A DNA stretch of 64,000 nucleotides from Ctena decussata (Eukaryota; Mollusca; Bivalvia; Lucinida; Lucinidae), in contig OZ022511.1 in assembly GCA_963989385.1 (NCBI GenBank), positions 31,552,503 through 31,616,502 on the forward strand. The letters are read 5' to 3'. The notes beneath the pieces are model-generated. The model was not told where the DNA came from and did not search any database. It worked only from the letters and a program-made list of their open reading frames with translations. Positions within the stretch are counted from its first letter, which is position 1. Each line of letters opens with the position of its first letter. This document shows, one piece after another, positions 53,197-63,510 of the stretch. The translations under genes were made by a program, and so were the position numbers.

Positions 53197-54100
53197 CAGG
53201 CCAACTTCGATATCTCGAATTCCAAGGGAATGGAGAACCCACTTCGAGTTTTCCGAAGTTCGAGATAGGCAAATTGTGACGTCACCAAATTTTTTTGCTA
53301 TACATGTACAATATCTTAACTTTCGTAGAGTCAGTATTTCTACAAAACGTGTGCAGCACGAACGTAGTAAAACTGTTTCTAGTAGTAGTATTTCAATTCC
53401 CATATCGACGTTGCCCCCACACCTCAGCGGAACGAATCAATAGCCGCAGTAACGGGGCGCCGAGCGTCCATCCATAAAAAAACTGTTTCTACTGAAAACG
53501 GGATTGTTACTAATAGCCCGCATCAAAGAGCGCCGCTCAATACTGTTCAATCAATTAAATTTCAAAGGCGCCTAATTGACCGAACTTTGGTTCCAATCGA
53601 ACGCACCTTACCTGTGACATAGAGCGGTTTAAGGTCAATTAACTTACACACAAAAACAGCTGATCAACAAAACAATGTCTACATCGTTTCACGCAATCAT
53701 TGGATAATTATTGTTTATTTGGGATAATTGATTGAACTGCGATCAATTAAAGACAATTGTTCGGTAAATCGTTCTTTTTCATTGTTATTGTTCGATGTTT
53801 GTACCAATTTGCTTTAAGACAAAAATATGCAGGTTTTTCATTACCGCAAAACGTCTACACAATCTTTCCATCGTTAATACACATTTTGACTTCGACACAA
53901 ACAGTGGTAAAACACATGGAAAGTGTCGGAGGGGAATCAAAAATCACTTCGATATAGCAGTGTTTTCGTTATAAGCGAGTTCGACACAACAGAGGTCGAA
54001 ATGCAATAGTATATAGGTGGGAATGTTCGGGAATGGGAGATCACTTCGACACAAGCAGGGTTTTCGAGATAAGCAAGTTTGACATAACGAAGTTGGCCTG
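53197..54100. mobile_element. 904-bp TA-flanked TIR element (CAGGCCAACTTCG ends)
   Basis: CAGGCCAACTTCGATATCTC at the left and AACGAAGTTGGCCTG at the right, with TA on both sides, as for Tc1/mariner-type insertions. No transposase frame. The copy at 56567-57454 is the same element reversed. Confidence 0.85.
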
Positions 54101-54218
54101 TAGTTGATGGGTACACCTCTAAAATATTTTTCAGCCATTGTACAAAGAAAAGTGACTTCTGTTACTTCCTGTTTTTTGCTTTTTTGGATGACAAATTATA
54201 AATTCTATCCCATAAACT

Positions 54219-54240
54219 TTGGGGGGGGGGGGGGGGGGTT
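54219..54240. repeat. Poly-G run
   Basis: About 18 consecutive G at 54221-54238, immediately next to the 3' end of the decayed minus-strand LINE copy. Confidence 0.8.
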
Positions 54241-54820
54241 GAGGCACTGCAGATGAAATTACAACCATTCATTTCCACTTAGTGCTGTTTTCAGCTGCCC
54301 TTGTTGTGCTTGCAAAGTCCATGCCTGTCCACTCTTAAACATTGTCTTCCCACCTCTTCTGTATACCGCTTCTTCTTTTCTCTTTTGCTGTGCCTTGTAG
54401 AAACATCTTCGGTAACCAGAAGGCCAAATCATCATAGTGTCCATTCCTTGACCATGGTCAGGAATTGGTCATGTTCTTCATGGTTGCTTGGATCTTTGTG
54501 CAAACATCCTTATTAGTTCCATAGTCCATGTATGAAATGTTAAGTAACCCGTGGTAGCATCTCATCCTAAAAGCCTGCACTCTTTCTATAACTCTGCTGT
54601 TAAAGTCCATGATTCACAGACATACAGAAATATGGATATGCCAGTGAAGTGCATCAGTTTCAGATCCAAGAGCTGGGGTGTTATCTCTCCAGACTGGTTT
54701 CAGCTTTGTTAGAGCTGCAGTGACTGATGAGTTCAATCCTTTAGAGACGTTTACGTTTCACTTTTGAACATCAACTGTCCTTTTACCTTGATCTCCCTCT
54801 GGATGGGCTATTTGCTGCTA
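54240..54820 (-). pseudogene. Decayed LINE reverse-transcriptase copy, minus strand
   Basis: Read on the minus strand, the sequence matches the 3' half of the LINE at 52209-53102 in order: the GAGGGAGATCAAGGTAAA segment, an ATSALTKLKP-like stretch, a FLYVCESWTLT-like stretch, the GMRCY..LLN region, the AKEKRRSGIQKRWED-like basic tail, and the final HLQCL segment. It has frameshifts and a deletion between the IKVKGQ and ATSAL regions. Non-functional. Confidence 0.75.
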
Positions 54821-55039
54821 GGGGACTTAATTCTGCAAGAGTTCACCCCAGTTGAAAAGGGAGGCAAAAACAAAAAGAAATGGGAGAGTTGTTGAAAGTA
54901 TACCCATATGCCTCAAGTTGATACAAGACTTGCCAAAACATTGATTCACTGCAAACATTGGTACAATTAGGGTACTTGAGTTAATTAACACATACTACAC
55001 AAATATTACTAACCATCTAAGATCACTTAGTTTACCATA

Positions 55040-55255
55040 TGAGCCTCCACATGACAAAATCCACAAAATAACGTGCACCCATGACTGCCCAGTTTGATCA
55101 GAGTTTTCGCTGTCAGCATGACGGTAGCTTAGACCCTTAGCTTCCTTTTCAGCACACAGCAAAGACCCTGATCAGACTGGAGGGAATGTCCAGACTAATA
55201 TGAGTCTTTGCTTTGCACACATGCCACTTTGTGAGTTTTGTCATGTCGCAGCCCA
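55040..55255. repeat. Palindromic MITE family 1, degenerate
   Basis: TGAGCCTCCACATGACAAAA at the left, and GTCATGTCGCAGCCCA at the right. The module CCCTGATCAGACTGGAGGGA is kept. Confidence 0.65.
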
Positions 55256-55489
55256 TACATGAACTTAGTAACCATACAAAATACTGATGAAATGTTGTTG
55301 ATTGAAATTGGACTGCCTCAGAAGAGAACTCTCACCCTGTTCTGCATTGTTTGCCAGGTTTTATTAAACAGACTTTGATAGGACAGATGATCTTGTCCAT
55401 ATTGAAAAAGGAAATACCATATTAATCCTAATAAACGCCCCTGCTGTAATAAATGCTCCCTGCCTCTTTTCCGAAAATAATGTTGTTAG

Positions 55490-55670
55490 CTTTTATGAAT
55501 TCCTGTTTGCGTCTCTGGATGAGGTAGCTCTTTGAAATAGGGTCTACTCTTAGAGGAAAGAATTTGCTCCTAGAGGAGCAAATTCTTTCCTGTAAGAGTT
55601 GACCCCTGCTGATAATGGAGGCAAAAAATAGTGGAGTTGCTTCCTCTGAAAGTATTGGCATTCCCTTTAG
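55490..55670. repeat. MITE family 3
   Basis: The central hairpin GAAAGAATTTGCTCCTAGAG and its complement is almost perfect, with GGGTCTACTCTTAGAGG / CCTGTAAGAGTTGACCCC arms. Confidence 0.75.
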
Positions 55671-55860
55671 TACCGGTACTGTTTATGGGCAGTGACTGAT
55701 TTGCTACAGTTTAGACTCTAAATAACACCCCCTTATGCAAACTGTAACAACCCGGGGTATTTAATAGGATTGAAGGAGCAACTGAGATGACAGAAAATTT
55801 CTGAATATGGGAAAATTTGAGCCTTGATGGGTCAATGTGGAATAGGTGTGGGACGTAAGC

Positions 55861-56097
55861 GGAGCCGCGACACGACAAAACCAACAAAGTGGTTGTGCAC
55901 CTAGCGTAGACTCAGATCAGCCTGGGCATCTGCCCAGTCTGATCAGACTCTTTGCTAAGTGCTTAAATGGTGGCTAAGGGTCAAGGCTACCACCATGCGG
56001 GTAGCAAAGACTCTAATCAGACTGGGCGGATGCCCAGGTTGATCTGAGTCTGCGCTGGAGCACAACGACTTTGTTGGTTTTCTCATGTCGTGGCTCA
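55861..56097. repeat. Palindromic MITE family 1
   Basis: GGAGCCGCGACACGACAAAA at the left and TTTTCTCATGTCGTGGCTCA at the right. Well preserved. Confidence 0.85.
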
Positions 56098-56566
56098 GAT
56101 ATGTATTCTTAAAATAGAATAGTTTTTGGTGCAAGCTCATAATGGACCAATTATTGATTATAGCTGGAAGTTTATGCAATTTAATACTGACCTTTATCTT
56201 GTAAAAGTTATTTGGTTTGTGATTGGAATAAGTATTTTTCCTCTGAGGACTGCCAATGAGGGAAATTAGAAGATGAAAAAGTCGGGGAATGTTTGATAAA
56301 TTATGCTTCAGGAGTGTTTTCAGGGTAGAAAACTGAACCCTGTATAGTGAAACATATATTAAAGTCTTGACTAATTCCAAAATGTCAGCAGAAAGAAGTA
56401 CTGGGTTTGCACAGGCATTGAACAGTGCTTGGATTGAATTTAGTGCTTGAAAAGTGCTTGAATTCTGTTTTAATGAATTTAGTTGTTGAATAGTGCTCAG
56501 ATTTGTGTAGAAGTTCTGGAATTTGTTTAAAAAAATCCTTGTATGTTTCTATGGAGAGTGAACATA

Positions 56567-57454
56567 CAGGCCAACTTCGTTGTGTCAAACTTGCTTATCT
56601 CGAAAACCCTGCTAGTGTCGAAGTGATCTCCCATTCCCAAACATTCCCCCCTATATAATATTGCATTTCGACCTCCGTTGTGTCGAACTTGCTTATAACG
56701 AAAACACTGCTGTGTCGAAGTGATTTCTGATTCCCCTCCGACACTTTCTATGTGTTTTACCACTGTTTGTGTCGAAGTCAAAATATGTATTCAGAAAAAG
56801 ATCGCTGAAACGACGAAAAGAAAATGACGTCCATTTTGTGTAGACGTTTTGCGGTAATGAAAAACCTGCATATTTTTGTCTTTAAGCAAATTGGTACAAA
56901 ATCGAACAATAACAATGAAAAAGAATGATTTACCGAACAATTGTCTTTAATTGATCGCAGTTCAATCAATTATCCCAAATTGTCCAATAATTATCCAATG
57001 ATTGCGTGAAACGATGCAGACATTGTTTTGTTGATCAGCTGTTTTTGTGTGTAAGTTAACTGACCTTGAACCGCGTATACGTCACAGGTCAGGTGCGTTC
57101 GATTGGAAAGTTCGATTAGGCGCCTTTGAAATTTAATTGATTGAACAGTATTGAGCTGCGCTCTTTGATGCGGGCTATTAGTAACATTCTTTTTAGTTGT
57201 TTGCCAAACTGTTTTAATTCAAAATGTAAAATAAAACTAAGTGAAGTGATTTTTCTTGTCTTTATTTCAATCCCGTTTTCAGTAATTTTCGTGCTGCACA
57301 CGTTTTGTAAAAATACTGACTCTACGAAAGTTAAGATATTGTACATATTTAGAACAAAAATTTTGGTGACGTCACAATTTGCCTATCTCGAACTTCAGAA
57401 AACTCGAAGTGGGTTCTCCATCCCCTTGGAATTCGAGATATCGAAGTTGGCCTG
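56567..57454. mobile_element. 888-bp TA-flanked TIR element, inverted copy of 53197-54100
   Basis: CAGGCCAACTTCGTTGTGTC at the left and GATATCGAAGTTGGCCTG at the right, flanked by TA. The interior is the reverse complement of 53197-54100 with scattered differences. Confidence 0.85.
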
Positions 57455-57577
57455 TACATCTGAGGAGCTGTGTTAAAACACCCACCATTTCAGGATATTC
57501 TGAGGATAGTTTGTGGCAGTGAACAAAGAATTAAAAAGGATCCCCAAACTGACAGCTGTCAGATGACTACAAGTCAC

Positions 57578-57785
57578 ACCCAGAGCTTCAGTTAAGGTGG
57601 AGTTTTGAGGATAATTTTGAGATATTTTTTCTTATTTCTCTGCGAAAACATATGTTGTGACACCTCATTAGAACTGTCTCGGTGAGACAGTTTTAATGAG
57701 GGATCACAAAATACATTTTTTTATGGAGGAATATGGACAATTATCCCTAAAATATCCCTGTTTCCCCTTCTTATATGGAACACTG
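57578..57785. repeat. Palindromic MITE family 2
   Basis: Arms around GAACTGTCTCGGTGAGACAG, with ACATATGTTGTGACACCTCA at the left and CCCCTTCTTATATGGAACAC at the right. Confidence 0.75.
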
Positions 57786-57858
57786 CATTCCGAACATGCA
57801 TCAGCAGTATACATGTTTGTTGACACAAAATGCAAAAAATGTTTTTATCTGTTTAATA

Positions 57859-58759
57859 CACTGGAGCGCCGTTATAACGCGGGTGTCGGGAGACATAAAA
57901 TAGAACCGCGATATAAGTGATCACGCGTAATAACGATCTTCACAGAAATACCCCACCCACTAATGAAAAACCCCATGTTTACATGTTCGTAGCGCTTATT
58001 TAGCCCTTACGAGGTAGATAGACATGTTTACCGCTTACCTGACACAACGAAAGTCATTGCTGAAGTAAGCTTTCAGTCCCTATGTTCTTACTTATTGTGA
58101 AAAATGCGCTGCAAAACGGTTGAAAACCATTTGCAAAGCGAATGTACAATCGGAACACATCGGCCAATTCCGTATCCTGAATTAAACCTATATCGACGAG
58201 GATGTCCGATTGAGCGAAAGTAGACTTGTTCGAGTTAATTCCCTTGTATATACACTCTTGCAAAAAGGTACCTTCGGATGAATATAATATACTTATTTGC
58301 GCGAGTACTGACGTCGCTTAAAAAAATCTAAGCAGCCTACAGATAACCAAATCGGGTTTAAGCTTCGTTTTGTTTTTTCCATTTATAAAATTATTTTATA
58401 ATGTTTTCTTTGACTGCTACGCACAGCCTTTTTCCTGAGCGTCGGCTTGTGTATTGTGTATATGAGGTGACCTTCGCTAATTGGTGACACGTGATATGCG
58501 CTAATTATCGAAGTCTTTCACACATTGGCAAGACAACCGACGCTTTGATTGTCTGTGATAACTTTTGACACTCTGTTGATTAAAATTATGTAAACAACCC
58601 AATTAACTTTTAATGGTTATTTTCTATTCCAATGTCGTGAACACCGACGGAAACCGCCGAAAAATCCGCGATCTGTAGAAAAAATTTGGGAGCCACAGGA
58701 CAACCGCGTTATACCGATTACCGCGATATATCGGTCCGCGATATAACGGCGCTCCAGTG
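57859..58759. mobile_element. 901-bp TA-flanked TIR element (CACTGGAGCGCCGTTATAAC ends)
   Basis: CACTGGAGCGCCGTTATAAC at the left and ATATAACGGCGCTCCAGTG at the right, with TA on both sides. A second subterminal ACCGCGATATA motif occurs near both ends. No transposase frame. The family is unrelated to the CAGGCCAACTTCG elements. Confidence 0.85.
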
Positions 58760-58896
58760 TAGTTTAGAAGAGAACAGGCAATATAGACCCCGACCAAATT
58801 GTTGCTTACGAGCAGTCTGATCAGGGTCTGCACTGTTTACAGACAGTTACATATGAACCACCCTCTAACACAAATTTGATGATGAAAGAGTATGTT

Positions 58897-59045
58897 TAAC
58901 GTGTACAGGTCCACCTCAGCTTTTTCTGCAATTTTTACAAAGGGAAACAACTTTTATGACTTCCTGTGTGTCTCCCTGGACAATGTAGCCCCTCCAATGG
59001 CAGAGTTGCACCTCTTATACATGTATTTGTATCCATACACTTTTG
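58897..59045. repeat. MITE family 3, partial
   Basis: TTTTTACAAAGGGAAACAAC then TTCCTGTGTGTCTCCCTGGA, and GGCAGAGTTGCACCTC towards the right. The central hairpin is deleted. Confidence 0.55.
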
Positions 59046-59111
59046 GAACAATACAGGGGTTATTTGAAAGATATTTATGGTACAATCAGAATAGCTATGT
59101 CATGAACTCAT

Positions 59112-59270
59112 AAAAAATCTCGGTCACCCGGCTGAGGACCTTTTGATCTAAAGTCGAACACTGTACCACTTCACTACAAAAGCCAGCTTCTATAGTGACA
59201 TGGTAGAGTGTTTGACTTTAGATCAAATGGTCCCCAGTTCAATTCTCAGCCTGGGTGATTGAGATTTTTT
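59112..59270. repeat. Palindrome of two tRNA-like sequences
   Basis: AAAAAATCTCGGTCACCC..TTGATCTAAAGTCGAACAC at the left pairs with GTTTGACTTTAGATCAA..GGGTGATTGAGATTTTTT at the right. Each arm, read outward from the centre, has an A-box-like TAGTGAnnTGGTA(C/G)AGTG. The right arm also has a B-box-like AGTTCAATTCT. It looks like two SINE or tRNA heads head to head. Confidence 0.55.
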
Positions 59271-59333
59271 AAAGAGTCCATGACAAATGGCACCCCACGT
59301 TGGGTACCATTTGTCATGTACTCGTAAAAGAGC

Positions 59334-59418
59334 TTATATTTCCCCAGCCCAAATTGAACCCTGGTCTTCTTGGTGGAAGGTGAACACTCTACCACGTCAC
59401 TATAAAAGTCAGCTTCTA
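59334..59418 (-). repeat. tRNA-like sequence, minus strand (SINE head)
   Basis: On the minus strand it reads TAGTGACGTGGTAGAGTG (A-box region) and CAGGGTTCAATTTGGGC (B-box region), closely related to the pair at 59112-59270. No clean anticodon stem. Confidence 0.5.
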
Positions 59419-59755
59419 CCCCAAGGCAGTACAAGTGCATGATATACCTAACCTATGATTTATGGTATGAAGTCCCTGCTTTTGCATAAGAAGGCAGATC
59501 ATATTTTCTGTAATAAGGGTAAAAAGGAACCCTTTTCTATTTTATGTACCATAAATCAGGGACAGAATGAGGATATTGCTGTCCACATATCCCCAGGAAC
59601 AACACGATTATCCAGTGCTATAGAGAACTGAAAAACGTGCTTGTTTAGTTGTAAATATTTATTACTGTATAGAATAGATGTGATGGTGGTATGTGAATCA
59701 AATTCACTTTGTGTATATACATTTTTTATTGTCGAGTTCTGTACTTATTGAAATA

Positions 59756-59992
59756 TGAGCCGCGACACGAGAAAACCAACAATGTGGTTGTGCGGCCAGC
59801 GCAGACTCAGATCAGCCTGGGCATCCGCCCAGTCTGATCAGAGCCTTTGCTGTCCGCATGTTGGTAGCTTAGACCCTTAGCTACCCTTTTAGCACTAACG
59901 AAGAGTCCGGTCAAACTAGGCGGATGCCCAGGCTGATCTGAGTATGCCCTGGGCGCACAACCACATTGTTGGTTTTGTCGTGTCGCGGCTCA
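59756..59992. repeat. Palindromic MITE family 1, well preserved
   Basis: TGAGCCGCGACACGAGAAAA at the left and TTTTGTCGTGTCGCGGCTCA at the right. One of the best-preserved copies and a useful reference for the family. Confidence 0.9.
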
Positions 59993-60149
59993 AATATGTA
60001 TTTCAGTTATTTCAAAACTCCATAAAAGCCAGACAGTTGGATGTAAAATATTTTTTCCTCCATAAATATCTGGATCTCTTAGTGTTTTATGGTTTATTTG
60101 AAATCATATTTGTAGATAGGCATGATGTTTGAAAGTAAGAATAGGTCCT

Positions 60150-60580
60150 GTCTAAGGTTATGGATACACTGCCATGTTTTTTTTTCACCATTTTTAGCTC
60201 GCCTGAACAAAAGTTCAGGAAGAGCTATTGTTGTCACCCTGGCGTCGGCGTCAGCGTCCGCGTCCGAAATGGATGTTTTGGTTAAAGTTTTTTTATGTGA
60301 TGGGCAATGCGCTGCAGGCGAGCTATCCTGTACGCAGACAGGTCTTGTTACAAAGGTGAACAATTTTTGCAACTTCCTGTTTATTTTGGTGAATCCTGTT
60401 TGTTTCCATGGATTAAGAAACTCTTCCAGAAAGGGGTCTGCTATTAAAGGAAAGAATTAACTCTCAGAGGGAGCAGATTCTTTCCTTTAAGAGTTGTCAT
60501 CACTGAGAAGGGAGGCAAAATTGAAAAGAACAAGAGTTGTTTCCCATGAAAGTGTACCCACTCACCCCAAGTTGTTTTCA
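60150..60580. repeat. MITE family 3 interrupted by a short Helitron-like element
   Basis: The MITE sequence reads up to CACCATTTTT (60195) and resumes at ACAAAGGTGAACAATTTTTG (60350). Uninterrupted copies read GCATTTTTACAAAGGGAAAC at this place. The central hairpin is GGAAAGAATTAACTC/..GAGCAGATTCTTTCC. Confidence 0.8.
60191..60349 (+). mobile_element. Short (~155-bp) Helitron-like element
   Basis: The 5' end is TTTTTAGCTCGCCTGAACAA then AAGTTCAGGAAGAGC hairpin and a GGCGTC/GCGTCC tract. There is no tandem array. The 3' end is hairpin CCTGTACGCAGACAGG then TCTTGTT. It is the shortest member of the family here, and matches the nested piece at 27551-27721. Confidence 0.75.
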
Positions 60581-60724
60581 GAAATGTAGGACTTATATTG
60601 AAATGTCATGTTTGTGTAAAACAGGAATGAACAAAATTTGCATAGAGAATGTTATATGTTGCTATTAAAGGCAGTTTTGCATTATCATTCATCCTTGCAA
60701 TACTGCAGTTATCCTAAAATTTGA

Positions 60725-61012
60725 ATGTTTTACTGTGAGTTAGTCTGTCAAAAAACTCATTTGTTAAATGGCAGACAGTGCTGACCCTCATCAGGCTGCT
60801 CCGACAGGACAGGGCTTGAAAATTCTTAAAATTTTCACTTGTCCTACATGACCATGGCCATGCAGATTTTGGTAAATTTCAAGGGGATCAGGCGAAATTC
60901 TTACTCGTCCTTCAGCAAGAGGCACTCGTCATTGCGAGCGGACGAGTGGATTTTTCCAGCCCTGCAGGAGTACCCTGATGAGGGTCGGCACTGTCTGCTC
61001 AGGTATGTATGT
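60725..61012. repeat. MITE family 4b copy interrupted by a CAGGGCTTGAAAA element
   Basis: The outer parts (GACAGTGCTGACCCTCATCA / TGATGAGGGTCGGCACTGTC) are inverted and split by 60810-60964. Confidence 0.55.
60810..60964. mobile_element. 155-bp hAT-like MITE (CAGGGCTTGAAAA TIR)
   Basis: CAGGGCTTGAAAATTC at the left and GATTTTTCCAGCCCTG at the right are imperfect TIRs. CAGGA occurs at both edges, but a full 8-bp duplication is not clear. Confidence 0.55.
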
Positions 61013-61018
61013 GGAAGT

Positions 61019-61203
61019 CAGAGCTCTAGATAAGAGGGGTATTTGATGATAATTGAGGGATAATTTTTTTTATTTCTCATTGAAACTATATGTTGCGATC
61101 CCTCATCTGAACCAGATGACGGGTCACAATATATGTTTTTATGCAGAATTAGCAAAAATTATCCCTAATTATCACCAAATACTCCCTCTTATCTAGAGCT
61201 CTG
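61019..61203. repeat. MITE family 2
   Basis: CAGAGCTCTAGATAAGAGGG at the left and CCCTCTTATCTAGAGCTCTG at the right are exact mirror ends. The central hairpin is short. Confidence 0.8.
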
Positions 61204-62449
61204 GGCAGTGTTTAGGTCATTGGGGATATTATTTAAGCATTGTTTTAATATTTGTATGGTTGGAGGTTGTAAAATCGTGGGAGTTGTAAATTCGTGGGTG
61301 TTAGTAATTTGCATAATATTCATGCGCAAAAGAAGTTCCACTAAGTGTTTATTCTTCCAACATTTAACCATGCATAAAGGTTTTATTTCATAACAAAAGC
61401 AAATGCATAGAGCTTAAATAGGGAATTAAACCTCAAAACCAGTTTGACCAATTGCTTTTATGCCTTCTTTTGTTATTTCTTTTTTGCATACCTGAAAAGC
61501 GGCCATTCTCTAATCATGGATTTCAGGCTGAGAAAATATTGCAATGATTACTGATTTTGCACCTTCCGGTGAACAACTGGTCCTAGTATGGGGCCCAAAT
61601 TTTATTGCAAAATTGTTCTCTTATTTGATAATTATACTGGGGGTACTTATCTGCTTTTTCTTGAAAAATGGAAGTGTTATGTTTTGAGAGTAGGGCCAAA
61701 TCCAGGCTCGTATTTTTTTCAAAGGAAATAGTGTGTGCATAGTCTTGTTTTATGTTCAAGCAGATATACCCATGCAGTGATACAGTGAATTTCAACTCGT
61801 TCTGTTTAAGGACTATGACGCTACAGTTATAAATGTGTACGTTGTAGGAAAGTCAATGTAGAGCTTTATGAATCCTGTTAGAATGGATGGGTATCTGCCT
61901 TAAATCATCAATATCTGATATAGATTGGATTATCTATAATTTGTTTAAGACTAAAAAGTTTCTAAAAGCATCTATGCAATAGAAAACAATAAGCAAGTGA
62001 CCTGACGTGGGTATGTCGATTTTTTATCACGGGGCGGAACACATCCACGAATTTACAACCCAGTGACATTCGCTATAAATAGATCACCCAATCACATGCG
62101 GATGGATTTTCTAACATTGAAACGATATTGCTTTGCATCGAAACTGTATCAGTTTATTCATCTAGTGTTGTTGTCTAATTATGCCATAAGAGAATATAAA
62201 GAAATTGTTTGGCATGTGACTGTCACGTGATCGAACTCTTATATCCACGATTATACCACCTTCAAGGCTACAGTTTGAGATGATAGAAACAAGTTCTGGG
62301 TATTTTAGGTTAGATATTTTCATCACCTTTTTGTCATGAGAGATGTATCTGTAGAGACAACCTTTCTTAATACATATGCAAACTGCAACACTTAGACTTT
62401 CTTGTGCGTGCACGGTCGGATCAGAATGTGTGGGTGATTGAACTTCTTT
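61204..62449. other. Non-coding, no gene or repeat recognised
   Basis: Short frames only. GGTTGTAAAATCGTGGG and GAGTTGTAAATTCGTGGGTG near 61265 find a faint partner near 62040 (CCACGAATTTACAACC). This suggests an inverted-repeat element of about 0.8 kb, but the ends are not defined. Confidence 0.35.
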
Positions 62450-62454
62450 AGGTG

Positions 62455-62610
62455 AAAAGGTACTTTGTCAGGGAAAGCAGCTCTGCAATTTTCTTTCTTA
62501 CCTCCCTTCAAAATGAGGCTCAGTTCTTAAAGAAAAGAATTTGTTGCCCCTAGGAGCAAATTCTGCTTTTTCATTAAATGGCAGAAATATATGGAGGTCT
62601 CTAAAAAGGA
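62455..62610. repeat. MITE family 3, partial
   Basis: AGGGAAAGCAGCTCTGCAAT then AGAAAAGAATTTGTTGCCCC and GGAGCAAATTCTGC. The right arm is lost. Confidence 0.55.
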
Positions 62611-62690
62611 ACCTGTATATGTTATGATCAGACCACAAACTTGTTCACACATGCTCTGTATATAGAATAAACTTTTCCTCAGTACAGTTA

Positions 62691-62908
62691 AGCAACAACA
62701 CAACAAATCCAACAAAGTGGCATGTGCACCCAGCCTGGTCTACCAAGTCTGATCAGACTCTGCTGTGGACTCAAAGGGTAGCTAAGGCTCTAAGCTAGCT
62801 CCATGCAGACAGGGAAGACTCTGAGCAGACTGGGCACACCGCCCAGGCTGATCCGAGTCTTTGGTGGGTGCACATGCCACTTTGTTTGTTTTGTTGTGTC
62901 ATGGCTCA
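62691..62908. repeat. Palindromic MITE family 1
   Basis: ATCCAACAAAGTGGCATGTG at the left and CACATGCCACTTTGTTTGTT then GTCATGGCTCA at the right. Confidence 0.75.
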
Positions 62909-62949
62909 AATACATGTACATTTATTCCGATGATGCAGCTTTGTTACAT

Positions 62950-63312
62950 GTGGCATTTGCTACACCTCCCTGTTTTTCTGCAATTTTACATAAGGGAACA
63001 ACTTTTGTGACTCTTTGTTTGCTTCCCTGAAAGATCTTTCCAATACAGTATAACCTGTATTAAGCAAGCACGTTAGGGATAGTCAAAATATGCTTGCTTA
63101 GTACAGGTAAATTTGAACTAATCTGCCCCATTTTGGGAACAAAATGCATGTTTGCTTAATACAGGTTGCTTGCTAAGTAGAGGTGGCCACTAAGACAGGT
63201 TTTACTGAAGAGTGTACTCTTAAAGGAAAGAGTTACTCCTAAGGGGGCTAACCTCCTCTCCCCAAATGAAAATGGCATAATTGCTGCCCCTGTAAGAGTA
63301 CCCATTCACCTT
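62950..63312. repeat. MITE family 3 interrupted by a CAGTATAACCTGT element
   Basis: ATTTTACATAAGGGAACAAC at the left and CCCCTGTAAGAGTACCCATT at the right are family-3 arms. 63046-63207 is inserted between them. Confidence 0.65.
63046..63207. mobile_element. 162-bp pogo/Tigger-like MITE
   Basis: CAGTATAACCTGTATTAAG at the left pairs with CTAAGACAGGTTTTACTG at the right. TA precedes the left end. Inside, AAGCAAGCA/TGCTTGCTTAGTACAGGT motifs are inverted. Confidence 0.6.
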
Positions 63313-63510
63313 ATATTGTATACTATATTTTATGGGGAGAATTCATCAGGTTGGACAGTGGAGTTATAGTCTCACATATAGTTGTTAGATAATTTCATGA
63401 ATTTATTAAATTATTTTGTTTGTCAAGTGCAATAAAGATTGGAATTTGTGAAAAAAAGTTTTGTCTTTTCTGTTAACTTCTGTAAGATAAGATCATTTGT
63501 GTTTATACTA

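Noticed and set aside
55955..56380. 141-codon minus-strand frame
   Set aside because: It overlaps a palindromic MITE at one end and has no recognisable domain. Probably chance.
61189..61393. Overlapping ~60-codon frames on both strands
   Set aside because: Short, AT-rich, no motif. Consistent with chance.
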